DNA of 26,166 bases from a virus. Below, one piece after another: positions 9,297 through 18,046 of this stretch (positions within the stretch are counted from its first letter, which is position 1; every line of letters begins with the position of its first letter). The stretch lies in the IMG/VR virus record IMGVR_UViG_3300027337_000024, positions 1 through 26,166 of that record, one strand, 5' to 3'. The notes beneath the pieces are model-generated. The model saw only the letters and a program-made list of their open reading frames with translations, had not been told where the DNA came from and ran no database searches. A program made the translations under genes and the position numbers.

Positions 9297-9307
9297 TTAA
9301 ACCTCGC

Positions 9308-11002
9308 TCAGGGGCTAGTCTCTGCTAATTTACCATCTTTTGTCATCCGATACTTGGTTTTTGGTTCTCCCGGAGCGGCTGTTGGAGCGGGTGTAGAGGG
9401 ACTAGGATTCAAAAGCGTTTCCAAGCCACCTCTTGGCGGAGTCGGCATCGGATGGGCCGCTTCAATTTTTTCAATCTTATCTTTCAATAAATCTTTGGCT
9501 TTTTGCAATTTTTGTGGATCTTTACCGCTCTTTGTATATTTATCAACATCCATCTGTAATATTTTTACATCTGGTGCTGACATTGCCTTTTGGCGATCCT
9601 CTTGCACCTTGATGCGCTGGTTTTCATAAGCCGTTTGCGCTCTTTCATCAAATCCTTTGTTGACTTTTGACATTTCCGCGCCAAGCAAAAGCAAATTCTC
9701 AGGAGACATCTTGCTTGCCATATCCGGGTATCTCTTTGAAAACTGATCAATTGCCCGGAACATTTCAGGAATATTTGATTGCGCCGTCTGGGCAATCTGC
9801 TGGGCTTTTAGTTTCAGATCTTTATTTTGAATTCTTTCCCACATATCGTGGTAACGTTTGCTCTCTGCGTTGGTCATGTAAGTGCCAACTGCGCTTGCAC
9901 TGGAAGATGCCATTTGACCCAAAGCAGTTACTCCGGCTTTATTTGCCTCACGCTTTGCAGTCTTTTCATCTTCGGTTGCCTTAATTGCAGTGTTTAAATC
10001 ACCAAGAATGAGGGCTTGGTTGGCTTTCTTTGCGGCAACTTCGGCGGTTTCATTGGCCTCGCGGAATGCACGGTCAGCATCCAAGTTGGCTAGACCAAAG
10101 CTAGACACAGACTCCCCAATTGTTCCGGGCATATATCTGCCATAAACATTAGGACGAGCACCTGCCGCCAGGGCTTTCAATGCCTGATATTGAGCACGTT
10201 CTTGTTTATCCCGCTCATAGGCTTCTTTTGACGAGGACAGACGAGTCAGATCATCATCCCCGGGAGGACGAATGCCGTACTGTTTATACAAACCCTGGCG
10301 CTGCTCCATCTTTTGTTCAGGGCTTGTGACTTCAACGCCCTCCCTCATGTCCTGAACTGCCCTTGAAAAGTCCGAGACAAATGGCGATTGCTTAACCATC
10401 TCCATGCCCTCAAGAACTTCAGGCGGCAGGCTGGATTTGGCTTCGGGTGTAGTTCTCATGGCTTCTAGCTCACGCAGACGAGCTTCTTCTTCCCGAGCCT
10501 TTAAACGCGCAGTCTCAGCAGCAGACTCATCCACCAGGTCGCCTTCAGCAAACGCAACAATACCGCCACTGTCAAAGTGTTTAAACATATCGCTGGGCAG
10601 TCCAGCAATACCACCCATGTTTAGCTGTTGAGGCGGCATCCCGGGCTGTTGGGCCATTTGTTGAGGAGGCATCCCTGGTTGCTGGGGCGGCATGCCCTGT
10701 TGCGGAGGCTGTCCCGGTTGCTGAACCTGCTCTTGCTGAGGCGCACCATTGGCTTGTTGGGCCTGCTGAAGCATGGCGGGCAGACCCATCTGCTCTTGGG
10801 GCGGGGCAGACAGTTTCTCTTCCAACTGTTCTTTAATAGACTTGGTGGGAGGCTTTGCCCCTGCTTTTTCCATACGCTCACGACGATTCATTTCCATCGT
10901 GGCAAGCATTTCAGGGATCTCAGGATTCTGGCCGTTAGCCGCCGCCTTGACCGCCGATTCCGGCATGTCACGCAGTTTGTATTGGAGTTGAACGATATTC
11001 AT
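9308..11002 (-). CDS. Probable internal (ejected) virion protein, 564 aa, Q/P-rich
   Basis: The N terminus contains PEIPEMLATMEMNRRERMEK, a pattern I associate with a group of environmental phage virion proteins of unknown function. A Pro/Gln/Met-rich low-complexity linker follows (about 85-128, repeated PGMPPQQ), then the short motif FDSGGIVAFAEGD near 140, then mostly Ala/Lys/Glu-rich helix (about 160-185 and 310-440) and a Pro-rich tail. There is no signal peptide or enzyme motif. The position between the 697-aa protein and the polyvalent protein and the helical composition suggest an internal core protein delivered with DNA, but this is inference. The start ATG has GAGGAA 6 nt upstream and lies 11 nt after the previous stop. 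It shares the GGIVAF-type motif with its neighbours. Confidence 0.75.
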   Translation of the reverse strand: MNIVQLQYKLRDMPESAVKAAANGQNPEIPEMLATMEMNRRERMEKAGAKPPTKSIKEQLEEKLSAPPQEQMGLPAMLQQAQQANGAPQQEQVQQPGQPPQQGMPPQQPGMPPQQMAQQPGMPPQQLNMGGIAGLPSDMFKHFDSGGIVAFAEGDLVDESAAETARLKAREEEARLRELEAMRTTPEAKSSLPPEVLEGMEMVKQSPFVSDFSRAVQDMREGVEVTSPEQKMEQRQGLYKQYGIRPPGDDDLTRLSSSKEAYERDKQERAQYQALKALAAGARPNVYGRYMPGTIGESVSSFGLANLDADRAFREANETAEVAAKKANQALILGDLNTAIKATEDEKTAKREANKAGVTALGQMASSSASAVGTYMTNAESKRYHDMWERIQNKDLKLKAQQIAQTAQSNIPEMFRAIDQFSKRYPDMASKMSPENLLLLGAEMSKVNKGFDERAQTAYENQRIKVQEDRQKAMSAPDVKILQMDVDKYTKSGKDPQKLQKAKDLLKDKIEKIEAAHPMPTPPRGGLETLLNPSPSTPAPTAAPGEPKTKYRMTKDGKLAETSP

Positions 11003-11013
11003 TTATTCCTCGC

Positions 11014-13107
11014 TTATGACTTGGGAATGATGCCGAGGTCTTGCAACTGTTTGACAACGCCACCAGCGTCAGCGCCAGCGCCGAGGATTTGTTGCAATGT
11101 ACTGGGGGCCGCAACGTTGTACTGCTGGGCCTGAACAGGCAGACCCTGAAGCATCGACTGCTGGAACTGGAGTTTCTTGTACGGATCCAGTTTCTCTTGT
11201 TCAAACTGGGCGATATCTGCGGTGATGCCCTCGGACTCGATGCCGCGCTGTTGGGCACCGATACCGGCCTGCTGCTGGATGGCGTTTAAACCATATTGGT
11301 TAGTGGCCTGCTGCGCTTGCAGCCCCAAGCCCTGCTCCGTATTGAACTGTTGCATAGCCTTGTTATAGGCATCTGCGTAGCCCTGGCCGATAGTCTGGTT
11401 CTGCTGGGTTTGCAGGTTACGATTGGCCTCGCTCTCCATGATCGCCTGACGGCCCCCACCGAAGCCACCCGCTTGGGTGAGTTTGGATAGGTTGGGCTGG
11501 AGATTGATCCGAGCCTGACGGCGTTGCTCCTCTAGCTGGGGGGCCAGCGAGGCTTGCAAGTACGGGTTCATGTACTGTTGAGCCTGCTCCGCCCCAAAGG
11601 CTTGAGGTTTAAAGCCGCCCATGTCAGCCGTTGGAACGTTTAAATTGGTGGCGTTTTGGAAGGCTTCTTGTTGAGCGCTAGAGGCACCAGCGGTCAGTGG
11701 GCCTTTGTAGGCTTCATAAGGTTTGGCACCCAAAGCCTGAGCCTGCCCCAGCATCCCGGTCACATACGGGCCAGCCCAGTTAGACAGGTTGGATTCCGTA
11801 CCGGTCACACCTGCGGCCACGTTTGCCCCAACGTTTCTAACAGTGCTTCCGGTGGTTCCATCAAACCCCTTAACGTTCTGCGGAATGGATGCAAGGCCAC
11901 CCGGCATGTACTTGTCGGGGTTGATTCTCTTACCCTGCTTCTTGGTTCCCGTCCGGGCCATGCGGATTTTGTCCATCATCTGGTACAACTTCTTGGCACC
12001 TGCATCAGAGTTGCCGTTGCCCAGGTGGGAAACAACATCTGCGGGGATGACAAACTCACCATGGCTTAGTTTGGCCGGTTGCTGGTTGTCAATTGATGTA
12101 TTCAGTTTGTCTGCCATGCCGTCAGTCTCGCCACGCAGATATCGGCCTTTTGCCATTTCCATAATTCCTCCCTCAGCCGCCTTGACAGGGATTTGAGCCA
12201 TCAATGCTTGCAGTTCTTGCGGTGAATAAATGCCAGCAACACCTTTTGCCGGAGTTGCCGGAGCAGGAGCGCTGATCATCCCAGTGCCCCGGGGTGCGGT
12301 TCTAACGATGTCTTTCTTCGCCTCATAGGCAGGATTGGCCTTGTTCTCAGCAACAATGTCTGCCGCCCCTGCGGCAATTCTGTCTTTAGCGGCCTGAACA
12401 CCAGCAGCATCTGCGGGGTTTACATACGCCATGTCAGAGAAATACCGCTGACCACCCGACCCTGCTCTGCGGTTGGGATCATAAACACCAGGGATCTGAG
12501 AGCGGACAGTTTGCAAGGAAGGAATACCACCCTGATAACCCACAGGCGCTCTATCAGCTTTGTTTAAACCGCTCATTGATGCGGCGGCAGTGCCAGCCGC
12601 AATGATTTTGGCCCAGTCATACTCAGGCTCACCATCTTTGCCTTTGATAACATTGCCTTGAGCATCCTTCTTCTGGAAGAATCCTTTGACACTGTTTACA
12701 AAGCTAGAACCACCTGGCAGTTTGGAGATTTGAGATTGCAGGTTCGTGGGGATCGTGGGAGTGCCAGGGGCGGCGCTCTCTTGGAATTGATTGCCAAGGG
12801 CATCGGTTTTAGGAAGGGCTTGACCAGTGCTGGTCTTCAGCGTGCCATCTGCGTCTTTGACAACGGTGACGGGTTCACCGTTACCGTTTACATATCCACC
12901 ATACCCATCAGGGTAGATGTTGGAGCTGTAAATATCACCAGCGCCCTGTCCAACAGACGCCATGTCCGAGCTACTAAAATCATAGCCCCCGGGGCTATCA
13001 AAGCCCCCAGCAAAATCATAGCCGGTATACACTTGGTCAGATTCGTCATCTACCCACTCGTATATTGGATCGTCATTGAAGTCGTATCCAGTGATCTGCA
13101 TTCCCAT
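11014..13107 (-). CDS. Probable internal (ejected) virion protein, 697 aa, with SHGEFVIPADVVSHLGNG motif
   Basis: The acidic N terminus carries three YDF motifs (TGYDFNDD, TGYDFAGG, GGYDFSSS). The middle holds AAEGGIMEMAKGRYLRGE and then SHGEFVIPADVVSHLGNG at about residues 347-365, followed by a basic helix (MDKIRMARTGTKKQGKRIN). I recognise this motif as recurrent in large minor structural proteins of environmental podoviruses. The C-terminal 280 residues are Gln/Ala-rich and helical (GGGRQAIMESEANRN, QQRGIESEGITADIAQFEQ), as in DNA-ejection proteins. Function is inferred from composition and position. AGGGGA lies 5 nt before the chosen ATG. A second ATG at 13101 is possible. The gene begins 1 nt after the previous stop (TGATATG), so coupling is likely. 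Confidence 0.75.
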   Translation of the reverse strand: MGMQITGYDFNDDPIYEWVDDESDQVYTGYDFAGGFDSPGGYDFSSSDMASVGQGAGDIYSSNIYPDGYGGYVNGNGEPVTVVKDADGTLKTSTGQALPKTDALGNQFQESAAPGTPTIPTNLQSQISKLPGGSSFVNSVKGFFQKKDAQGNVIKGKDGEPEYDWAKIIAAGTAAASMSGLNKADRAPVGYQGGIPSLQTVRSQIPGVYDPNRRAGSGGQRYFSDMAYVNPADAAGVQAAKDRIAAGAADIVAENKANPAYEAKKDIVRTAPRGTGMISAPAPATPAKGVAGIYSPQELQALMAQIPVKAAEGGIMEMAKGRYLRGETDGMADKLNTSIDNQQPAKLSHGEFVIPADVVSHLGNGNSDAGAKKLYQMMDKIRMARTGTKKQGKRINPDKYMPGGLASIPQNVKGFDGTTGSTVRNVGANVAAGVTGTESNLSNWAGPYVTGMLGQAQALGAKPYEAYKGPLTAGASSAQQEAFQNATNLNVPTADMGGFKPQAFGAEQAQQYMNPYLQASLAPQLEEQRRQARINLQPNLSKLTQAGGFGGGRQAIMESEANRNLQTQQNQTIGQGYADAYNKAMQQFNTEQGLGLQAQQATNQYGLNAIQQQAGIGAQQRGIESEGITADIAQFEQEKLDPYKKLQFQQSMLQGLPVQAQQYNVAAPSTLQQILGAGADAGGVVKQLQDLGIIPKS

Positions 13108-13270
13108 ATCAATCCCCTTTTAGCATACCGATTAGATCTTCAACCGATAAGTCGTTGACTTCTCCGCCGTCAAAGAAACTGAATGTCGCTGGCCCCTGCG
13201 TATTTTGCTGGTTTTGCGGCACCATGTCACCTGCAAAAATATTGCTTCCGATATCATCATTGAAGTCGTA
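13073..13270. repeat. 14-bp direct repeat flanking a gene junction, encoding YDFND
   Basis: TCATTGAAGTCGTA occurs at 13073-13086 (start of the 697-aa gene) and 13257-13270 (end of the 1348-aa gene). Both copies encode Tyr-Asp-Phe-Asn-Asp on the minus strand, so the C terminus of one protein resembles the N terminus of the next. Confidence 0.75.
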
Positions 13271-16200
13271 GTAGTATTTTATATCTGCAAGCGGTGTTGG
13301 TTGTTGTTGCTGTTGAACAGGTTGGCTATCCAAAGCCAGCAACGCCAAAAGGCTGTTTGACCCGGTTGGAGTCCCAGTCGGCGTTGTGGGCGTTGTGGGC
13401 GTTGTGGGCGGATTTGGCGTGGTTGGGCCAGGAGGCGTCGGGGTCGGCGGTTTAGGCGTTGATGGTTTAGAGTTCCTGTAGGCTTGTACAAACGCCTTGA
13501 GCTTCGTGCCAGTCGATCCAGCCGCTTGCGGGTACATCCCTATGGTTGCATCAATTTCTTCTTGGGTGGCCGGAGGCGAGTCGGATAGCGAGTTTGGATC
13601 TATGCCAATTTGTCTGTAGAACTCATTCTGCGCCTCTTCTTCAGTCATGCCCAAGTCGCCACCCTCAAGATTGGGTAGGTCTTTAATAACGTCTTGGATT
13701 CCGTCGGTTGTACCATCATCCGTAGCTTCAGGTTCAACCGGAGGCGGCGCGGGAGGTTCAACCGGAGTGGTCGTTCCGCCATTTATCTGGTTAATCAAAT
13801 CCTGAATATCGTCGGTTGTGCCATCTTCTACTGCCGGTGGCTGCTCCGGGATAATCGGTGTTTCCGGCTCTTCTGGAACAAGAGGCTGTTCTGGAGCGGG
13901 AGGCTCTTCGATTGGTAACTGAGGGCGGTAATCTTCAGGATCCCCAAGATTATTAGCGGTCATGTAATCGGAGAACATTCTCCAACCAGCCTCCGGGCCA
14001 AAGTTTCCAGTAAAGTAATCGCGGATGGCGCTGTAATCCGGGGGAGGTTCTTGCGTAGGCTCAGACTCTTCCTGCGTTGGTTGCTCAACGGGCGGCTGTT
14101 CCGGCACGGGCGGCTGGGTGGTTCCACCGCCAGTTTGACCCGCAGTTGCTTCGCTAGTATCGGTCGTGGTGTTATCTGTTCCTTGAAACTGTTGACCACT
14201 TCCATCGCTTACAGATTCGCCTTTAACCAAATTGGTCAAATGATAGGTGTCCGCATCTCCGCCAAATTGTGCATACGTTTTATAATCGGGGAATTCTGAT
14301 GCTTGCGGGTCGTTTATAAACTGTTGATACCCCTTGTTGAATTTATCAAAGTCGCCATTGCTTTGCAAATAACCGGCAAAAGCATCTTTCGGGTCGATAT
14401 AAGAATCACCAAAAAGTATTGATCTATAAAACGCAGAGGATTTATATTTGTTATATTCGTCGGCTGTTTTCGCTCCTATGTTTGCGGCATCTTGTTTTTC
14501 CCCTGGGCTATTAAACCCAGATTTAAACGCGTCTTCATGAATGGCTTTATTTGCCTCCCATTCTTGGGGAGATCCAAAGTAATTCGTTTGCCGTGCTGTG
14601 GCGAATGCTTCTGGGTCTGACCAACCCCAATTATTGGCATATGCCGCAAACTCTGTGGGCGTCGGAAATTCACGGCCATAATTCTTGCCGTATAAAACTA
14701 TATCCTTACCAAGTATCCCATTGTCATACAAAAACTTTGCGTATCTATATTCGGCGGGGTTGTTATATCCAGACGCTTCAGCGCCAACAACTTCAGCATT
14801 GTCTTTATAGCCCGCTTGATAGGCTTGTGCATTTCCTTGGAACTTGTCAAAGGTTTGTGTGTCAGGAAATATTCCCTGATCAACCAAATCCTGTTTGTAG
14901 GCATTAATCCCCGGAGGGTTTATATATTTCCCGTTTTCCCAAGATCCGGTTGTGTATTCTGAATATGTTTCTAAATCCGGCCATACGGTTTCGCCGCTTT
15001 TAATATCGTAATATTTATCTCTACTTACACCATAATTTTTTGCTTCAATATAATCATCTACGTTGTCAAAGTTCTGGGCTTTTGCTTGAGTAGGAGCATC
15101 AGTGCGCAAATAATCTTCTAGATTATCAATATTTAAATCTTGCGCTCTTTTGTAGTCAGAATAACTGGGAACCCCGTGTTCGGGATCTTTTGGCAAGAAG
15201 TCGTATCTTTTTTGGGCATCTTGGAAGGTATCCAGATCTGGATAACCCGCAGATTTGGCTTCATCTTTTGCTTGTTGGTATGCGTTGTAAGAATAATGCC
15301 CATAGCTTTGGGCTTCTTTCATGTCGGCAATGTTTTTTTCTGCATCACCATCAATAAAGCCATGATCTCTGGCAATAAGAAGTTCTGCGTATTGGTTAGG
15401 ATCTTCAACCTTATACCAAGACGCTTTTTCTTTGTCTGCTTGGCTATTCCATCCAGCTTCCTTTGCCACGGAATCTTGAATGCCGTATTCTTTCCACTCG
15501 TCTGGCGAATATCTTCCAACTTTTTCTGCTTCAACTCTTTGAGCCTCATCGGCCCAGCCATCCTTCATTGCTAAATAATCGGCTCTTGAATTTGCACCTA
15601 TAACAGCGGCGTCTTCTTGCTGTTGGGCGCTGTCCCAGCCAGCCTTAATAGCCAGGGCATCGTCTTCTTTATAGCCGCCCTGCGCAGCTTTATCCGCCGA
15701 ATTAGCGTAGCCATCCTTCATGGCAAGATAATCAGCTTTTGTTTTTGCGCCTATATCAATAGCATCTATTAACTGCTCAATGTTATCCCATCCGCCATCC
15801 TTTGCAGATTTTTGAATATTGTCGGTGGCATTTTTTACCAGATCATCTGCGGATGAAGATAAACCCTTCTCAAGGAGATTTGACTCTTGTGCGCCAAGTT
15901 TATATCCCATCTTGTCAAAGATGGCCGTAATACTTTGTTTGTTATACCCCTCTTTTAGTTCTGGCAAAAACCCATAAAGAGAATTGGTTATTTGCTTAAT
16001 GTCGCCGGTTTTAATTGCATTAACAACGTTTGCGGCTTTACCGGCATAGGCAAGATCTTTATTTTCTGCAATATTGCCAACAGCAACGGCAAGGGCTGAA
16101 ATGTCTCCCCTTTGGATGGCATTATTGATGGCAATGAGTTGTGTTGCTTTTGAGAACTCAGGCGGCAATCCCATTCCGCTCATCCCGCTGAGAGCGGTCA

Positions 16201-17155
16201 ATGCGCCAATTGGATTGTCATTCTTAATGGCATTTGCAAGTTGCAAGCCGTTGTGAACGTTTTTTGCAGTAGCGGCAATACTTGGATCTACGCCCGGAGT
16301 ATTGCCAACAGCACCAGCAGCACCCATTGCCGCACCAAGCCAATCGCCCTCAACGGCGCTTATCCCGGCAGAAAAGGCATAAAGTGCTGGATTACCTGTA
16401 ACAAGAGCGGCAAGTTTTACAACGGAGCCAAAGTTATCCGCTACCTTATCGAAGATGTTATTGCTCTTCTCAGGAGGTGGCGGGGTATAGTATGGAGTAG
16501 ACCCGTCGTAATCTGTGAAGGTGGGTACAAAAATATTACCAAATCCGGTATTTATATACTGCCCACCAGAAGCACGCTGGCCTGATGGCGGTACACTTAT
16601 AAAACCGTTGCTGCCCGTTTTATATACAACAGATCCGTCACTTCTTGTGGCAAGCCCAGAAATACCACCTATCTTAGAGGTGGGGAATGTTTTGATATCT
16701 TTATGACTTATTGGCGGGTTATAGCCGGGGATAACATATCCTCTGGCATTGGGCAAAGTTTGGTTGTCCCAAATTTTTCCGGCGTCAGATAAATCTACAT
16801 ATGTTGCATCAAGAGCAAATTTATTTAAATTGTCTTTATTTGTAAACCATGGGCTTAAATATGTTGTCCCGTTACTTGCATTCAAACCTTGATTTACAAA
16901 ACTCTCGGGTATGAATGTCATAGGGCCATATTGCGTACTAAACGTGTACGCATAGGAATTATTTATATATGATTCCTTTGATTTGTTTGATGTTAAGCCG
17001 TAGTCAACAACATGAGAATTCCAAAAACTTCCGTTTTTAATTGCGTTTTGAACAAACTTTGACTGCGGATTTGTGGGTGCAGGCGTGGAAGAAGACGCAG
17101 TTGAAGCGGGTGCAGGCGCTGTAATTTTGCTGGCAATGTCATCAAAAAAGCTCAT
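13109..17155 (-). CDS. Very large probable virion protein (1348 aa) with short helical repeats and Pro-rich C terminus
   Basis: Residues 1-235 are polar and rich in Asn, Tyr and Ser. About 239-400 is Ala/Gly-rich and mildly hydrophobic (VVKLAALVTGNPALYAFSAG), which could interact with a membrane. About 455-970 consists of degenerate repeats of 12-13 residues built around Ala-x-x-x-Gly-aromatic, with one clear duplication 51 residues apart (IGAKTKADYLAMKDGY and IGANSRADYLAMKDGW). About 1005-1265 is Pro/Glu/Thr-rich, with a PTT triplet run. The end carries YYYDFNDD and FFDGGEVNDLSVEDLIGML, which echo its neighbours. No enzyme family is recognised. Position suggests an internal or tail protein. 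By eye, roughly 14.2-17.1 kb is richer in AT than flanking genes. The ATG is preceded by GGACGG. An alternative role as a tail structural scaffold cannot be excluded. Confidence 0.75.
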   Translation of the reverse strand: MSFFDDIASKITAPAPASTASSSTPAPTNPQSKFVQNAIKNGSFWNSHVVDYGLTSNKSKESYINNSYAYTFSTQYGPMTFIPESFVNQGLNASNGTTYLSPWFTNKDNLNKFALDATYVDLSDAGKIWDNQTLPNARGYVIPGYNPPISHKDIKTFPTSKIGGISGLATRSDGSVVYKTGSNGFISVPPSGQRASGGQYINTGFGNIFVPTFTDYDGSTPYYTPPPPEKSNNIFDKVADNFGSVVKLAALVTGNPALYAFSAGISAVEGDWLGAAMGAAGAVGNTPGVDPSIAATAKNVHNGLQLANAIKNDNPIGALTALSGMSGMGLPPEFSKATQLIAINNAIQRGDISALAVAVGNIAENKDLAYAGKAANVVNAIKTGDIKQITNSLYGFLPELKEGYNKQSITAIFDKMGYKLGAQESNLLEKGLSSSADDLVKNATDNIQKSAKDGGWDNIEQLIDAIDIGAKTKADYLAMKDGYANSADKAAQGGYKEDDALAIKAGWDSAQQQEDAAVIGANSRADYLAMKDGWADEAQRVEAEKVGRYSPDEWKEYGIQDSVAKEAGWNSQADKEKASWYKVEDPNQYAELLIARDHGFIDGDAEKNIADMKEAQSYGHYSYNAYQQAKDEAKSAGYPDLDTFQDAQKRYDFLPKDPEHGVPSYSDYKRAQDLNIDNLEDYLRTDAPTQAKAQNFDNVDDYIEAKNYGVSRDKYYDIKSGETVWPDLETYSEYTTGSWENGKYINPPGINAYKQDLVDQGIFPDTQTFDKFQGNAQAYQAGYKDNAEVVGAEASGYNNPAEYRYAKFLYDNGILGKDIVLYGKNYGREFPTPTEFAAYANNWGWSDPEAFATARQTNYFGSPQEWEANKAIHEDAFKSGFNSPGEKQDAANIGAKTADEYNKYKSSAFYRSILFGDSYIDPKDAFAGYLQSNGDFDKFNKGYQQFINDPQASEFPDYKTYAQFGGDADTYHLTNLVKGESVSDGSGQQFQGTDNTTTDTSEATAGQTGGGTTQPPVPEQPPVEQPTQEESEPTQEPPPDYSAIRDYFTGNFGPEAGWRMFSDYMTANNLGDPEDYRPQLPIEEPPAPEQPLVPEEPETPIIPEQPPAVEDGTTDDIQDLINQINGGTTTPVEPPAPPPVEPEATDDGTTDGIQDVIKDLPNLEGGDLGMTEEEAQNEFYRQIGIDPNSLSDSPPATQEEIDATIGMYPQAAGSTGTKLKAFVQAYRNSKPSTPKPPTPTPPGPTTPNPPTTPTTPTTPTGTPTGSNSLLALLALDSQPVQQQQQPTPLADIKYYYDFNDDIGSNIFAGDMVPQNQQNTQGPATFSFFDGGEVNDLSVEDLIGMLKGD
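13381..13407. repeat. Triple 9-bp tandem repeat in the Pro-rich tail of the 1348-aa gene
   Basis: The unit GCGTTGTGG on the plus strand is repeated three times and encodes Pro-Thr-Thr triplets on the coding strand. It lies inside a longer Pro/Thr-rich stretch and is a likely site of slippage-driven length variation. Confidence 0.8.
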
Positions 17156-17164
17156 ATTCCGTCC

Positions 17165-18046
17165 TTAATATAGAGCCGACACAAACGTGGCAGTGATAAT
17201 TACCGACGGAGACACCGGATGCGTGGGGGATACACCCGCAGGATAGGTGGCGCAGACCGTGTTACCGGTGTTAGAAGCAAACAAAAGCTGGATGTAATCC
17301 CCGGCGTTGCATTCTTGCACCAAGTTCCAGGAAATAATTGCCGTCCCGGGATTGCCGCCATGAATGGCGGGAACGGTTGCAATACCAGCACTGTAAGGAA
17401 TGTCAGAGCCGTTTAAACGCCACCACAGGGTCACGTTGTCGATTGTGTTGTCATAGGTCAGCATCTGAACGCTGAACTGGATGTTATAGATACCATCCGT
17501 GTCAAAGACGATCTTGGTTTTGTCTGTAGCGTCAAGCGCCACACCGTTGCTGGTGGTTGTCTCCAGCACGGTTAACGCCGTGGCAACTGAAGAGGATGCT
17601 AGGCTTTGTGCCTCAGTAACATCCGCTCCAGAAGAATGCGACGATGCGGTAGAGCCATACGCCCCCCGGGTAATCCCGGTGAAGGATGTTGCCGTCTTCC
17701 CGGTGTACTTAATGATTTCGGAACCAATGATGATGGCCCCGGAAGTTAGGGCAAATCCTGACGTATCGCCTACATCGATTGGGGTGGTAGATACGTTGCT
17801 AATCCCGGTGGTTAGGGTTGTATTACCGTCCTGAAAGAACGCCCCGTTTGGGAACTGCAATATCGACCCAATCGCCCCAGTCTGCGTTTCTAGTTGCGAA
17901 ACGATCTTATTAAGCTGATTGAAGTACAGGCGAAGGACGTTATTGAACTGCTCAAAATAGAATGAGTTGTATTCTTTTGTCGGCACCGGCAGGTTGGGCG
18001 GAACAACCTGACTCAGTAAGTCTTCAGTGGTAACTATGTATGTCAC
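17165..18046 (-). CDS. Virion structural protein with C1q/TNF-like jelly-roll C terminus (293 aa)
   Basis: An N-terminal helix (about 25-55, FNNVLRLYFNQLNKIVSQLE) could trimerise. A small beta module at about 82-145 has the pattern PIDVGDTSGFALTSGAIIIG, then IKYTGKTATSFTGITRGAYG, seen in phage fibre and baseplate proteins. Residues about 165-293 look like a jelly roll of the C1q/TNF type: FDTDGIYNIQFSVQM, WWRLNGSDIP and GDYIQLLFAS resemble its strands. A trimeric virion surface or neck-associated protein is the likely role, by inference. Translation starts at GTG (18046) in a GTGA overlap with the stop of the upstream gene and has GGAGGGG about 8 nt upstream, so the two products are probably translationally coupled. 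Confidence 0.72.
   Translation of the reverse strand: MTYIVTTEDLLSQVVPPNLPVPTKEYNSFYFEQFNNVLRLYFNQLNKIVSQLETQTGAIGSILQFPNGAFFQDGNTTLTTGISNVSTTPIDVGDTSGFALTSGAIIIGSEIIKYTGKTATSFTGITRGAYGSTASSHSSGADVTEAQSLASSSVATALTVLETTTSNGVALDATDKTKIVFDTDGIYNIQFSVQMLTYDNTIDNVTLWWRLNGSDIPYSAGIATVPAIHGGNPGTAIISWNLVQECNAGDYIQLLFASNTGNTVCATYPAGVSPTHPVSPSVIITATFVSALY

Noticed and set aside
9290-9305. GTTTAAA beside the polyvalent start as a promoter or operator
   Set aside because: It only overlaps the spacer between GAGG and ATG, and nearly all other copies are inside genes, so a promoter role is not supported.
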